From positions 1-51,656 of the forward strand of contig CACMQQ010000010.1 of NCBI GenBank assembly GCA_902615915.1: a stretch of 51,656 nt of DNA, given 5' to 3'. A program made the position numbers and the translations under genes. This DNA is from an uncultured Fidelibacterota bacterium. Lineage in GTDB: Bacteria; Fidelibacterota; Marinisomatia; Marinisomatales; TCS55. Below the pieces are notes generated by a model, which did not search any database, was not told where the DNA came from, and saw only the letters and a program-made list of their open reading frames with translations. Of this stretch, positions 35,725-44,193 are shown piece after piece; the stretch's first letter is position 1; every line of letters starts with the position of its first letter.

Positions 35725-36975
35725 TTAATTAGAGATACGTTTTATTTCAGCGCCTAATTTTTGGAACTTTTCTTCAATTTTCTCATAACCTCTGTCTATA
35801 TGATATACTCTACTGATGGTGGATCTACCCTCTGCAAATAGGGATGCCAATACTAAAGATGCGCTGGCTCTAATATCTGTAGACATGACTTCTGCGCCAA
35901 TTAGTTTTGTAACGCCATTTATAGTAGCAATATTTTTATCTATCGATATATTTGCTCCTAATCTATTCAACTCAGGGATGTGCGAAAACCTATCATGGTA
36001 GATATTCTCTACCATTTTTGCTTTACCTTTGCAAATTGACATAAGTGAAATCCATTGCGCTTGAAGATCGGTGGGAAATCCAGGATGAACATTGGTTGCA
36101 ACATCCACTGGACTAATCTCATCAGCTTTTTTTATAAAAATAGAGCTATCTTCGGCCTTCATTTTGCAACCAGCTTTTTGCAAACTTTCCAAAACTATAG
36201 AAAGATGATAAGGGTTTACATTGTTTAATTTAATATCGCCCAAAACAGCGCCAGCCATTAAGAATGTGCCTGCTTCAATCATGTCTGGTATAACAGAGAT
36301 ATTAACTGGTTTTAGCTCATCAACTCCTTCAATAATTAAATCACTGGTTCCAATACCATTGATTTCAGAACCCATCTCGTTAAGCATTTCACATAATTGA
36401 ACAATATGAGGCTCTCGTGCTGCGTTGGTTATTTTAGTAATGCCTTCTGCAAGGGTGGCAGCCATTAAAATATTTGCCGTTGCCCCAACAGAAGGTATTT
36501 CAAAATATATATCTGCTCCTTTCAAGCGTTTACATGAAGCATTTATATAGCCATTCTTTAGGTTAATATCTGCACCCATTTTTTCAAAACCGCGTAAATG
36601 ATAATCAACTGGTCTTGGACCCCATGCACATCCACCAGGTAATGACACCTTTGCCTCACCAAAACGGGCTAGCAGTGGACCCATAACATAAAACGACGCT
36701 CTCATGGTTTTTACTAAATCATAAGGAGCCTCAAAAAAAGATATATTATCTGTATTTAAGGTTAGCTTTGAATCTTCAAAAAGAGACTCAACACCTAAAA
36801 TATTAAGAAGATTTATAAATGTTCTTGTATCTCGAAGGTTGGGTGTGTTTTCAATAGTAGTTTTACCAGGAGACAGCATTGAAGCAGCCATCATTGGTAA
36901 AACAGCGTTTTTAGCTCCACTTATCACGACCTCGCCACTGAGCTGATTTCCTCCAACTATTTCAAATCTATCCAT
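35725..36975 (-). CDS. murA: UDP-N-acetylglucosamine 1-carboxyvinyltransferase
   Basis: The 416-aa enzyme transfers enolpyruvate from PEP to UDP-GlcNAc, the first committed step of peptidoglycan synthesis. It starts MDRFEIVGGNQLSGEVVISG, with catalytic Lys22 in SGAKNAVLP and the PEP/fosfomycin-reactive Cys116 in SLPGGCAWGPRPVD. Having Cys rather than Asp predicts fosfomycin sensitivity. In-frame codons extend upstream into recN, but the family N terminus fixes the start at 36975, where ATGGATAG overlaps the recN stop by 8 bases. Length is normal. Confidence 0.96.
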   Translation of the reverse strand: MDRFEIVGGNQLSGEVVISGAKNAVLPMMAASMLSPGKTTIENTPNLRDTRTFINLLNILGVESLFEDSKLTLNTDNISFFEAPYDLVKTMRASFYVMGPLLARFGEAKVSLPGGCAWGPRPVDYHLRGFEKMGADINLKNGYINASCKRLKGADIYFEIPSVGATANILMAATLAEGITKITNAAREPHIVQLCEMLNEMGSEINGIGTSDLIIEGVDELKPVNISVIPDMIEAGTFLMAGAVLGDIKLNNVNPYHLSIVLESLQKAGCKMKAEDSSIFIKKADEISPVDVATNVHPGFPTDLQAQWISLMSICKGKAKMVENIYHDRFSHIPELNRLGANISIDKNIATINGVTKLIGAEVMSTDIRASASLVLASLFAEGRSTISRVYHIDRGYEKIEEKFQKLGAEIKRISN

Positions 36976-38620
36976 ATGTTTCTGATGAGCTACCTTTAGT
37001 TGCTGAAATTGATGCATAGGTTTCAGGGTTGTTTCCATAAAGCTCAGCAATGGCATTTATTTTATCTTTTTCATTCAAATATTTAGCGCTTACTATCGTC
37101 TTTGATTTTGATATCTTTTTATAAACATAAAGATGGTTTTTTGCTTTAGAGGCAATTTGTGGTAAGTGTGTTATGCAGAAAACTTGTTTATCTTTTGATA
37201 ATTTTAAAAGTGCTTGTCCAACTTTTTCTGCTGCATCCCCTGAAATACCAGAATCAATTTCATCGAATATTAGTGTTGAAACTGGATCGAAATCTTTTAG
37301 AACGGTTTTTATTGCCAACATAATCCTTGAGGTTTCACCTCCTGAAGCAATTTTTACTAGTGGCTTAGGTGACTCACCCGGATTTGCACTTAAGTAGAAC
37401 TCAACTATATCAAATCCTTTCGGATTGATTTCTACATTTTCATTTTCAAAAATTACTGGACTATTTTTTTTTGATTTCTGAAAAATTCTAATATCAAAAA
37501 CAGCATTAGGCATATTCAAGTTTGCCATTTCTTGGATGATTTGTGTTGAAATCTTTTTTGCGATGTTTTTTCTTTTTGAGTGCAATTCTTCTGATAAGTT
37601 TTGAAACTCCTTAACCAGTGAATTTTTTCTTTCTAGAAGATCAGCATATTTTTTATCTAAACCTTGCATTTCTTTTAGTTCAACATATGCTTCTTCCAAG
37701 TATTGCAAAACATAGTCTATCGTCCCGCCGTACTTTCTTTTAAGCATTTCAATACCGTGCAGCCTTTCTTCTATTTGTCCTAAATTATTATCTTCACCGT
37801 CTAAATTTTGAACATATTGAAGCAAGCCTACTGATGATTCTTGAATGGATTGGGTTGCATCTTGTATTTCATTAACAAAGGGAGTTAGATCTTCATCAAA
37901 TCTTGATAATCTTTCTAAATTTGAGATTGCAGATGAAAGTTGTTTATAAATTGAATGGTCGCTTTCATTCAGCGTAAGGTTAATATTTTTAAGTGTTGAA
38001 ATAGTATCCTCAATGTTTTTTAACCTTTTAAATTCCTTAGAAAGAGATAGGTCTTCATCTTTTTTTGGATCTATAGTTTCAATTTCGTTAATTTGAAAAT
38101 CTAATAGTTCTTTTCTTGTCGATGCATTTTCTATTTTTTTTTGAGTAGACCTAATTTCTAAATCAATATTTTTAAGATCTTCATAAAGGATATCAATCTT
38201 GGCTAAATTTTTATTTTCTCTTAAAAAATTATCTAAATAATCAATATGATTATCAGGATTCATAATTAACTGTTGCTCATTCTGCCCATGAAAATCAGCG
38301 ATAGACTGAGATCTTTTTTTATAATCTGATTCAGAACAAGGTTCTTCATTGTGAAATGATCGTGCTCTTCCGCTCTTTGATAATAGCCTTCTAAAAAAGT
38401 TTTTACTGTCCGACTCTATTTCAAGCTCTAAAACTGATCTTTCGGCACCACTTCTTACAAATGTTTTTTCACCTTTCGCGCCAAGTAGGACTGATAGGGA
38501 TTTTAATATCAATGACTTTCCAGCGCCAGTCTCTCCAGTTATAACAGTTAGACCTTCATCAAATGAAACTTCCAATTCTTTAAGAATTGCAAAATCTTTT
38601 ACACTTAATCTTCTAATCAT
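36968..38620 (-). CDS. recN: DNA repair protein RecN
   Basis: The 550-aa SMC-like ATPase acts in double-strand-break repair. The N-terminal half carries Walker A GETGAGKSLI (about 30), the centre is two long coiled-coil arms (roughly 150-350), and the C-terminal half has the signature region KIASGGETSRIMLA, Walker B LIFDEIDSGISG and FCITHLPQIAS. Length and order match RecN. It overlaps both neighbours by 8 bases (VanZ-like upstream, murA downstream), so the genes from acpS to murA look like one transcription unit. Confidence 0.96.
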   Translation of the reverse strand: MIRRLSVKDFAILKELEVSFDEGLTVITGETGAGKSLILKSLSVLLGAKGEKTFVRSGAERSVLELEIESDSKNFFRRLLSKSGRARSFHNEEPCSESDYKKRSQSIADFHGQNEQQLIMNPDNHIDYLDNFLRENKNLAKIDILYEDLKNIDLEIRSTQKKIENASTRKELLDFQINEIETIDPKKDEDLSLSKEFKRLKNIEDTISTLKNINLTLNESDHSIYKQLSSAISNLERLSRFDEDLTPFVNEIQDATQSIQESSVGLLQYVQNLDGEDNNLGQIEERLHGIEMLKRKYGGTIDYVLQYLEEAYVELKEMQGLDKKYADLLERKNSLVKEFQNLSEELHSKRKNIAKKISTQIIQEMANLNMPNAVFDIRIFQKSKKNSPVIFENENVEINPKGFDIVEFYLSANPGESPKPLVKIASGGETSRIMLAIKTVLKDFDPVSTLIFDEIDSGISGDAAEKVGQALLKLSKDKQVFCITHLPQIASKAKNHLYVYKKISKSKTIVSAKYLNEKDKINAIAELYGNNPETYASISATKGSSSETYG

Positions 38621-38960
38621 TGTATTTCCAATATATTAATAAACACCCAAATAAAAAACCTATCGAATCTGCTAAGACATCAAGACCGCTTGAAAATCTT
38701 CCTGAAATAAATGATTGTAAGTATTCATCGCAACAAGCAAAAAGAACCCCAAATGGCAAAACTATTTTTATAGTATTCAGATTTATGGCTTTCATGCTTT
38801 TGGTTGAAAGGATACCTAAAATAAAATATTCAACAAAATGAATTAACTTATCCCATGAAAGTAAGAAATTTTTAGGTAAAGCTTGAGCTGGCAATGAAGA
38901 TAATGCTAAAATTAAAAGCATATATATAAAGAGAAAAACCCTGAAAAATTTATGATTCAT
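38613..38960 (-). CDS. VanZ-like small membrane protein
   Basis: With the start at 38960 the product is 115 aa and begins MNHKFFRVFLFIYMLL; the longer frame adds residues translated from inside the neighbouring gene. Four hydrophobic segments and the VanZ-like motifs WDKLIHFVEYFILGIL and DEYLQSFISGRFSSGLDVLADSIG are clear. VanZ-family proteins are found in many genomes without glycopeptide resistance, and their function is mostly unknown; here it carries no resistance meaning. It overlaps nnrDE by 11 bases and recN by 8. Confidence 0.82.
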   Translation of the reverse strand: MNHKFFRVFLFIYMLLILALSSLPAQALPKNFLLSWDKLIHFVEYFILGILSTKSMKAINLNTIKIVLPFGVLFACCDEYLQSFISGRFSSGLDVLADSIGFLFGCLLIYWKYND

Positions 38961-40464
38961 AATGTGCCATAGCCCTTGGAATGACATCCAATAGATCGCT
39001 TGCAATTAAGGATTTCTTGCTTGAATTTTTTACAATCATGTCTGCTGCTTGACCATGAACAGCAGCTGCGATCAAACAGGAATGAAACATGCTGATTTTT
39101 TGTGCAGCTAGACCAGCTATCAACCCTGACAGCACATCACCTGATCCAGCTGTTGCAAGCCCCGAATTTCCATTACTATTGATATATCCATTATCATTAT
39201 TTACAATTATACTAGAAGGGTATTTTGCAACTAAAGTTCCGTTGAAATCATTCATAAAATCTGCGATCGAATTTGGAAAGGAATTGATTATTTCAACTGA
39301 TGATAAATCTAAAACCTTTGATAATTCTCCCATATGGGGTGTTATCGCAAAATCAGATTTGATTTTACTAAATAAAGATTTATCGCTGTAAAATGGTTTT
39401 AATCCATCTGCATCTACAACTAAAGGTTTGGTTATATTTTGATATAAAGCTATGACAAGGTCCAGTGTTGAACGATGATTTCCAAGCCCTGGTCCAATTA
39501 ATACTGAATCGCATTCTTCAGAGCTATCAAGGATTTGTTTTAGATTTGAAAGCTGGAAAAAACCCTTTCCGTTATCTTCGCAAGGCAATGTTAAACCTTC
39601 AGTAATCTTGTTCTCATAAATACCGTTAAGCGATGAAGGCGCGCAGGTAATTGTCAAGCCTGCCCCTGATCTTAACGCGGCTATAGAGGCCAGATATGCG
39701 GCTCCTGTCATTCCAATAGAACCGGCAATAATCATTACCTTTCCTTGTTTGTATTTATGGGTCATATCAAAAGTTTTTGGAATTATAGAAGAAATATAGT
39801 TCGTTTCTGTTTGATTCCAATTTATACCATCAAATTTTTTGCCTTTGACAAAATCAATATCTACCGGAATTATTTTTCCAGAGTACGTTTTGCCAGGTAA
39901 AATTGCAGAGCCAAGTTTTGCCTTGCCGATTGCAATCGTGTAGGATGATTTTACGGCATTCTTGGAAACTAGACCGTTGTTAGATTGAACTCCAGTTGGT
40001 ATATCTGCAGAAACAATGTTTTCAAATTTATTAATAAATTTAGTCCAATTATGAATTTCAGCTCTCAATTCACCTTCAAAGCCAATTCCTAAAATACAAT
40101 CAATTATTACTGATGTTTTGTTCTCAACTAATGTAATATCCAATTTGTTTTTGATATGAATGTTATGATGAAGACATTTTCTGTAAAAATACAATGTATC
40201 GTCAGATAGGTTTTTCTCAGTGTACAATGAAAATATAACTGGTTCATGATTTTTTATTTTTAAATCTAAAGCAGCTGCAAATCCATCTCCACCATTGTTG
40301 CCTTTACCACATACGAAAACAAATTTTTTATTTGGGTATTTTTTTTGAAGAAATGCTGAAATCTTAATACCCGCATTTTTCATTAATTCAATACTGGAAA
40401 GCTTGCCTGACTTTATAGTTACATCATCTATATATTTAGCTTGATCTTTGGAAAAAACTTGCAT
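38950..40464 (-). CDS. nnr: Bifunctional NAD(P)H-hydrate epimerase / ADP-dependent dehydratase
   Basis: The 504-aa fusion repairs damaged NAD(P)H. The N-terminal epimerase (YjeF_N, about 1-215) shows FVCGKGNNGGDGFAAA, DCILGIGFEGEL and SADIPTGVQS. The C-terminal ribokinase-like dehydratase (about 225-500) shows GSIGMTGAAYLAS, VLIGPGLGNHRS, VVDADGL, TPHMGEL and ATAGSGDVLSGLIAGL. Both active-site regions look intact. Its ATG shares a base with the acpS stop (TAATG), a pairing seen in many bacteria. Confidence 0.95.
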   Translation of the reverse strand: MQVFSKDQAKYIDDVTIKSGKLSSIELMKNAGIKISAFLQKKYPNKKFVFVCGKGNNGGDGFAAALDLKIKNHEPVIFSLYTEKNLSDDTLYFYRKCLHHNIHIKNKLDITLVENKTSVIIDCILGIGFEGELRAEIHNWTKFINKFENIVSADIPTGVQSNNGLVSKNAVKSSYTIAIGKAKLGSAILPGKTYSGKIIPVDIDFVKGKKFDGINWNQTETNYISSIIPKTFDMTHKYKQGKVMIIAGSIGMTGAAYLASIAALRSGAGLTITCAPSSLNGIYENKITEGLTLPCEDNGKGFFQLSNLKQILDSSEECDSVLIGPGLGNHRSTLDLVIALYQNITKPLVVDADGLKPFYSDKSLFSKIKSDFAITPHMGELSKVLDLSSVEIINSFPNSIADFMNDFNGTLVAKYPSSIIVNNDNGYINSNGNSGLATAGSGDVLSGLIAGLAAQKISMFHSCLIAAAVHGQAADMIVKNSSKKSLIASDLLDVIPRAMAHYES

Positions 40465-40835
40465 TACAATGTCAACAAAGCAAATGCTACTGCATATTTT
40501 TTTTCATGCGAAATGGTTAATTGAGGGTTTTTTATTTTCAATGCTTCATTCATAATAACTACTGGTACGCCATGAGAATCATTGAGAATCTCAATGGATT
40601 TGAAATCTATTTGATTAATTATTTTTGAAGAAAAAATTGCCTTTTTTACAGACTCTTTTGCTGCAAACCTTCCAGCAAAATGCGGATAGCAATTTTCCTT
40701 ATTTTGACAATATTTTATCTCTCGAGATGTAAAAATTTTTTCAATAAACTTTAAACCATATTTGTCAATTGAGTTTTTTATTCTTTCAATTTCGACGATA
40801 TCAGTACCAATGAACAAATTATTTATTGTTAACAT
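40464..40835 (-). CDS. acpS: Holo-[acyl-carrier-protein] synthase
   Basis: The 123-aa phosphopantetheinyl transferase converts apo-ACP to holo-ACP. The Mg2+/CoA site is visible as IGTDIVEIERIKNSI near the N terminus and RFAAKESVKKAI around residue 60. Length is typical. The start lies 17 bases inside the 3' end of the HAD phosphatase gene, and its stop shares a base with nnr, so it is embedded in a tightly coupled operon. Confidence 0.94.
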   Translation of the reverse strand: MLTINNLFIGTDIVEIERIKNSIDKYGLKFIEKIFTSREIKYCQNKENCYPHFAGRFAAKESVKKAIFSSKIINQIDFKSIEILNDSHGVPVVIMNEALKIKNPQLTISHEKKYAVAFALLTL

Positions 40836-41502
40836 CCTTGATTATTCTTACCACTTCATAAATATCTTCAACATCCCAATCAGCGCCAGAATCGGTTGTT
40901 CCAAAGGTGTCTCCATATTTAGCAAAGATAGTCTTCATGCCAATTTGTTTTGCTCCTACAACATCTCTGTCTGGCCAATCGCCGATCATTAAAACTTCTT
41001 TTGCAGATAGATTTAATTCTTTAAGTGCCATCATAAATGGCTTAGGCGATGGTTTTTTTGAACCCGAATCATCGTAGGTTAGCACAGGATCAAAAATATG
41101 ATGAAGATTTAGGTAGTAAAGACGCATCCAAGCTTCTCTGCTTGGTGCATCTGATACAACCGCTAGCTTGATTCCCATTTTTAAAAGTTCGATCAATGTT
41201 TTATTTACATTAGGATAAACAAGCAAAGTTGCCTCGCGAGCCCTTCTGTATGAAACTATGCCAGCAGCTAAAACCTTGTTGCTGACTTTTCCTGTGGTTT
41301 GCTGAAGATAATCATCGAAGACTTGTTGGTGTTCCCAACCCTTGTTTAAATATAAATCAAAAATATCATCGAAGGCTTTTTTCTCATCAACTCCAAGGCC
41401 AGCTTCATTCATAGCTGTTACAGCGGCTCTTACAGCAAAGCGCTTCATCTTGACAAAATCTAATAAAGTATTGTCAAGGTCAAAAATTATAGCCTTGATC
41501 AT
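40819..41502 (-). CDS. HAD-superfamily (subfamily IA) phosphatase
   Basis: The 227-aa protein has all four HAD motifs: I, IFDLDNTLLD (nucleophile D8 and D10); II, VVSDAPS; III, the Lys in GSKKPSPKPF; IV, IGDWPDRDVVGA. A helical cap between motifs I and II makes it subfamily IA, resembling YjjG-like or TIGR02253-type phosphatases of small phospho-metabolites. The substrate is unknown. It lies 34 bases after the TPR gene and overlaps acpS by 17 bases. Confidence 0.88.
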   Translation of the reverse strand: MIKAIIFDLDNTLLDFVKMKRFAVRAAVTAMNEAGLGVDEKKAFDDIFDLYLNKGWEHQQVFDDYLQQTTGKVSNKVLAAGIVSYRRAREATLLVYPNVNKTLIELLKMGIKLAVVSDAPSREAWMRLYYLNLHHIFDPVLTYDDSGSKKPSPKPFMMALKELNLSAKEVLMIGDWPDRDVVGAKQIGMKTIFAKYGDTFGTTDSGADWDVEDIYEVVRIIKDVNNK

Positions 41503-41536
41503 TGGTGGTAAAGGTTTCTAAAAGAAATAGATGAAT

Positions 41537-42844
41537 TTACTTTTCGTATTTTTGAGGATTATTGACTTTGTCAATTTCATATTCAGCCATTTTACGCCAA
41601 GATCTATCATTTCTGGCGCTTTCAAAGGCATTCAAAGCGGCGATTTTATTTCCTTTTCCACCACACCATTCTGCTATACCCAATTCGAACCAAGCTCCAC
41701 CAAATCTATTTTTTATCTCAGTGCTTTGCCTTGCAGCAGTTTTTGCAGAACCACAATTACCGTTACTGTTGTAGGCAGATGCAAGTCTGAAATAGCTCAT
41801 TGAATCGTTTTCGTTGAGAGCAACAGCCATCTCTAGGCTAGAAATCGCTTGATCCCAATTTTCCTCTTCGGAATAAATTACACCTAAATTAGCATGACCT
41901 TTTGAATAATTCGGATTAACAGTAATAGCCATATTAAGCGACTGCTTGGCTTTCTCAAAATCTTTGCGATTTATATAGATATCACCAAGAGCTCCATAAG
42001 CTTTATCATATCCAGGATAAATATCAATTGCCGTTTGCAGGGCGCCAATTGCACCATCTGCGTCATTGTTTGAATTTTTAGCTAAACCAAGGGCAAAATA
42101 TCCTTTATAAAATTGTGGATTTACATCAAGTGCTTTCTGATATGAATCAATAGCAAGATCTTTATCTCCCATTTTTGATTGAATTACACCCATTTGATAG
42201 TGGGCCTGATAAAATGTTTTATCAACTGAAAGCACATTTTGGTAAGATGAGATTGCTGCCTCAAGGTCTCCTCTTTTGTAAAATTGATTACCATTATTAA
42301 AGTAATTCTTCGCAACATTTTTTACAGCTGTTAGGGCAGTTTCATGTTCAGGGTTTATTTCTAAAACCCTGTTAAAATAACTAACAGCTTCCTTGAGATC
42401 TTTCTTTCTGAAGTAAGTTAATCCCATATTGAAAACGGACTCTGGGTATTGAGGAAACTTCTCCGATGCAATTCTAAATGATTCAAGCGCTTGATCGACA
42501 TCACCGCTTTGCATTGATCTTTTTCCTTTGCTCATTAAGGTAACAAGCTCGCTCATTTGCTCATATTCTGAACGAAATTCTTTGTTTTCCGGTTCTGCTT
42601 CGATTGCAGCAATGAAATTCTCTCTCGCGCCTTTAAGGTCGCCCTTTCGAACAGAGGTTCTAGCTAAACCTATGTAAGCGGGAGCAAAGGTAGGGTCCAT
42701 TTCTAAAGCGGAGTTAAAACTGGAAGCTGCAGATGAGATATTTCCAGATTCTAGATCTTCAAGTGCACTATTGTACAACTCATCAGGTGATTGTGCATAA
42801 GCCATCGCAACGAAAAATCCAGTTAAAATGATTTTATTGATCAT
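41537..42844 (-). CDS. Exported TPR-repeat protein
   Basis: With the start at 42844 this is a 435-aa protein with a signal peptide (MINKIILTGFFVAMAYAQ). About ten to eleven tetratricopeptide repeats follow, for example SAASSFNSALEMDPTFAPAY, AVSYFNRVLEINPEHETA, AIDSYQKALDVNPQFYKGY and AISSLEMAVALNENDSMSY. The in-frame codons before 42844 are the tRNA-Leu 3' end, so they are excluded. TPR proteins are scaffolds; a periplasmic assembly role is inferred and partners are unknown. The ATG lies only 22 bases after the tRNA, so the mRNA 5' end may be made by tRNA processing. Confidence 0.85.
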   Translation of the reverse strand: MINKIILTGFFVAMAYAQSPDELYNSALEDLESGNISSAASSFNSALEMDPTFAPAYIGLARTSVRKGDLKGARENFIAAIEAEPENKEFRSEYEQMSELVTLMSKGKRSMQSGDVDQALESFRIASEKFPQYPESVFNMGLTYFRKKDLKEAVSYFNRVLEINPEHETALTAVKNVAKNYFNNGNQFYKRGDLEAAISSYQNVLSVDKTFYQAHYQMGVIQSKMGDKDLAIDSYQKALDVNPQFYKGYFALGLAKNSNNDADGAIGALQTAIDIYPGYDKAYGALGDIYINRKDFEKAKQSLNMAITVNPNYSKGHANLGVIYSEEENWDQAISSLEMAVALNENDSMSYFRLASAYNSNGNCGSAKTAARQSTEIKNRFGGAWFELGIAEWCGGKGNKIAALNAFESARNDRSWRKMAEYEIDKVNNPQKYEK

Positions 42845-42866
42845 AACAAAAAGCCCTTTTTCTAAG

Positions 42867-42950
42867 TGCCGAAGGCCGGACTCGAACCGGCACAGGGTTT
42901 CCCCCACTGCCCCCTCAAGACAGCGTGTCTACCAGTTCCACCACTTCGGC
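42867..42950 (-). tRNA. tRNA-Leu (anticodon GAG)
   Basis: The minus strand folds as an 84-nt class II tRNA. The acceptor stem is GCCGAAG/CTTCGGC with discriminator A. The D-arm is GGTGGAACTGGTAGACAC. The anticodon stem CTGTC/GGCAG carries loop TTGAGGG (GAG at the anticodon position). A long variable arm (GGGG-GAAA-CCC) and T-arm CCGG-TTCGAGT-CCGG complete it. CCA is not encoded. It closely resembles E. coli tRNA-Leu(GAG) in layout. It lies directly upstream of the TPR gene on the same strand. Confidence 0.96.
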
Positions 42951-43068
42951 AATATGTTTAATTTTAAAAAATTTAGTTTAAATATATTACTAATCAAGTT
43001 TATTAAGAAAAATTAACGATAAAAAGTTCAAAAGTAGTCAAACTTAAATAAAGTAAAATATATTTATC

Positions 43069-43413
43069 TTAATCCTTGATTTGATTAGGAATATCGAGCA
43101 CTGCCGGCTGGGGATCTGATGAGGGCAAATTCAATGTTCCGTCCTGTTGAGCTTTTTCTATAACAGAATCAATATTACCAGAAGATGGCGATCCAACTAA
43201 ACTTATAAGCAAAGCCAATCCCATGAATGCTACAGCAAGATATGTTGTTAACTTGCTTAAAGCGGTAGCCGCTCCTCTTCCACCGAAAATTGTATTGGTT
43301 GTTTGGCCGCCAATTGACCCAGATAATCCCCCGCCTTGACTGGCTTGCATAAGGACCACTAAGATTAATAATAAGCTAATTATGGCGTGAACCGCTATTA
43401 AAAAACCTAACAT
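43069..43413 (-). CDS. secG: Preprotein translocase subunit SecG
   Basis: The 114-aa protein has two transmembrane segments with the conserved loop VVLMQASQGGGLSGSIGG and TTNTIFGGRGAATALSKLT between them. It stimulates SecYEG-dependent export. A Pro/Asp-rich cytoplasmic tail of about 35 residues is added, which is common in this size class. It lies 15 bases after tpiA, the frequent pgk-tpiA-secG order. Confidence 0.95.
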   Translation of the reverse strand: MLGFLIAVHAIISLLLILVVLMQASQGGGLSGSIGGQTTNTIFGGRGAATALSKLTTYLAVAFMGLALLISLVGSPSSGNIDSVIEKAQQDGTLNLPSSDPQPAVLDIPNQIKD

Positions 43414-43428
43414 TTTTTCTCCAAATTA

Positions 43429-44193
43429 TTAATTAAAATTACACAAATCGATTATTTCACAAAAGGTTTCAATTTTTAAACTAGCACCACCTATTAAGAA
43501 CCCGTTTACGTTATCAATCATTCCTATTTCTTTAGCATTTTTATCATTGACAGATCCACCATATAAAATTGGCAAATCATGGGATTCGTCATTGAAAAGC
43601 TCATTTAATATACCCTTTATTTGCTGATGAGTAGAATAAATTTGATCAACTGTCGCTGTTTTTCCAGTTCCAATAGCCCAGATAGGCTCATATGCGATCA
43701 TAAGTTTATCTAGTTTTAACGCATCAATGTTTTTTAATCCACTCTTTAGCTGATTCTTTAATGTATTCTCAGTCAAGCTACTATCTCTTTGTTCCAATGA
43801 TTCACCAATGCAAAGTATAGGGTTGATTGATGATGCTAAACATGATCTAATCTTTTTATTGATTAAATTGTCGTTTTCATAGAACAAACTTCTTCTCTCA
43901 GAATGTCCTATTATTGCATAATCTATTCCAATATGCTCAAGCATTGAAATAGAGACCTCACCAGTGAAAGCACCGCTTTCTTCATAGTAAAAATTTTGCG
44001 AACCAAGGTAAAAATTATTAGAATTGAATTTTCCAGCTAAACTTTCTAATCCAATAAATGGTGGAAAAATAATTACCGAACTTTGGCTATCATTTTCATC
44101 AATGTGAAAGTTTAATTTTTCTAAAAATTCGATGGCTTCAGATAGATTCTTGTTCATTTTCCAGTTTGCGGCTACGATCATTCTTTTTTTCAT
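43429..44193 (-). CDS. tpiA: Triosephosphate isomerase
   Basis: The 254-aa TIM barrel interconverts DHAP and glyceraldehyde-3-phosphate. Catalytic residues are Lys in AANWKMNK (near residue 13), His in AIIGHSERR (about 97) and Glu in AYEPIWAIGTGKTA (about 169); the phosphate loop GGSVNDKN follows. Length is normal. Its ATG shares one base with the pgk stop (TAATG), so the two glycolytic enzymes are translationally coupled. Confidence 0.97.
   Translation of the reverse strand: MKKRMIVAANWKMNKNLSEAIEFLEKLNFHIDENDSQSSVIIFPPFIGLESLAGKFNSNNFYLGSQNFYYEESGAFTGEVSISMLEHIGIDYAIIGHSERRSLFYENDNLINKKIRSCLASSINPILCIGESLEQRDSSLTENTLKNQLKSGLKNIDALKLDKLMIAYEPIWAIGTGKTATVDQIYSTHQQIKGILNELFNDESHDLPILYGGSVNDKNAKEIGMIDNVNGFLIGGASLKIETFCEIIDLCNFN

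Noticed and set aside
36976-37056. 27-residue upstream extension of MurA
   Set aside because: It lies within recN coding sequence, is not part of the family N terminus, and MDRFEIVGGN at 36975 fits MurA exactly.
38613-38960. VanZ-like gene as glycopeptide resistance
   Set aside because: No vanA/H/X/R/S genes are near; VanZ-like membrane proteins are common in genomes without resistance.
42845-42907. In-frame N-terminal extension of the TPR protein
   Set aside because: Its residues are the translation of the tRNA-Leu 3' half and spacer; a good signal peptide begins at 42844.
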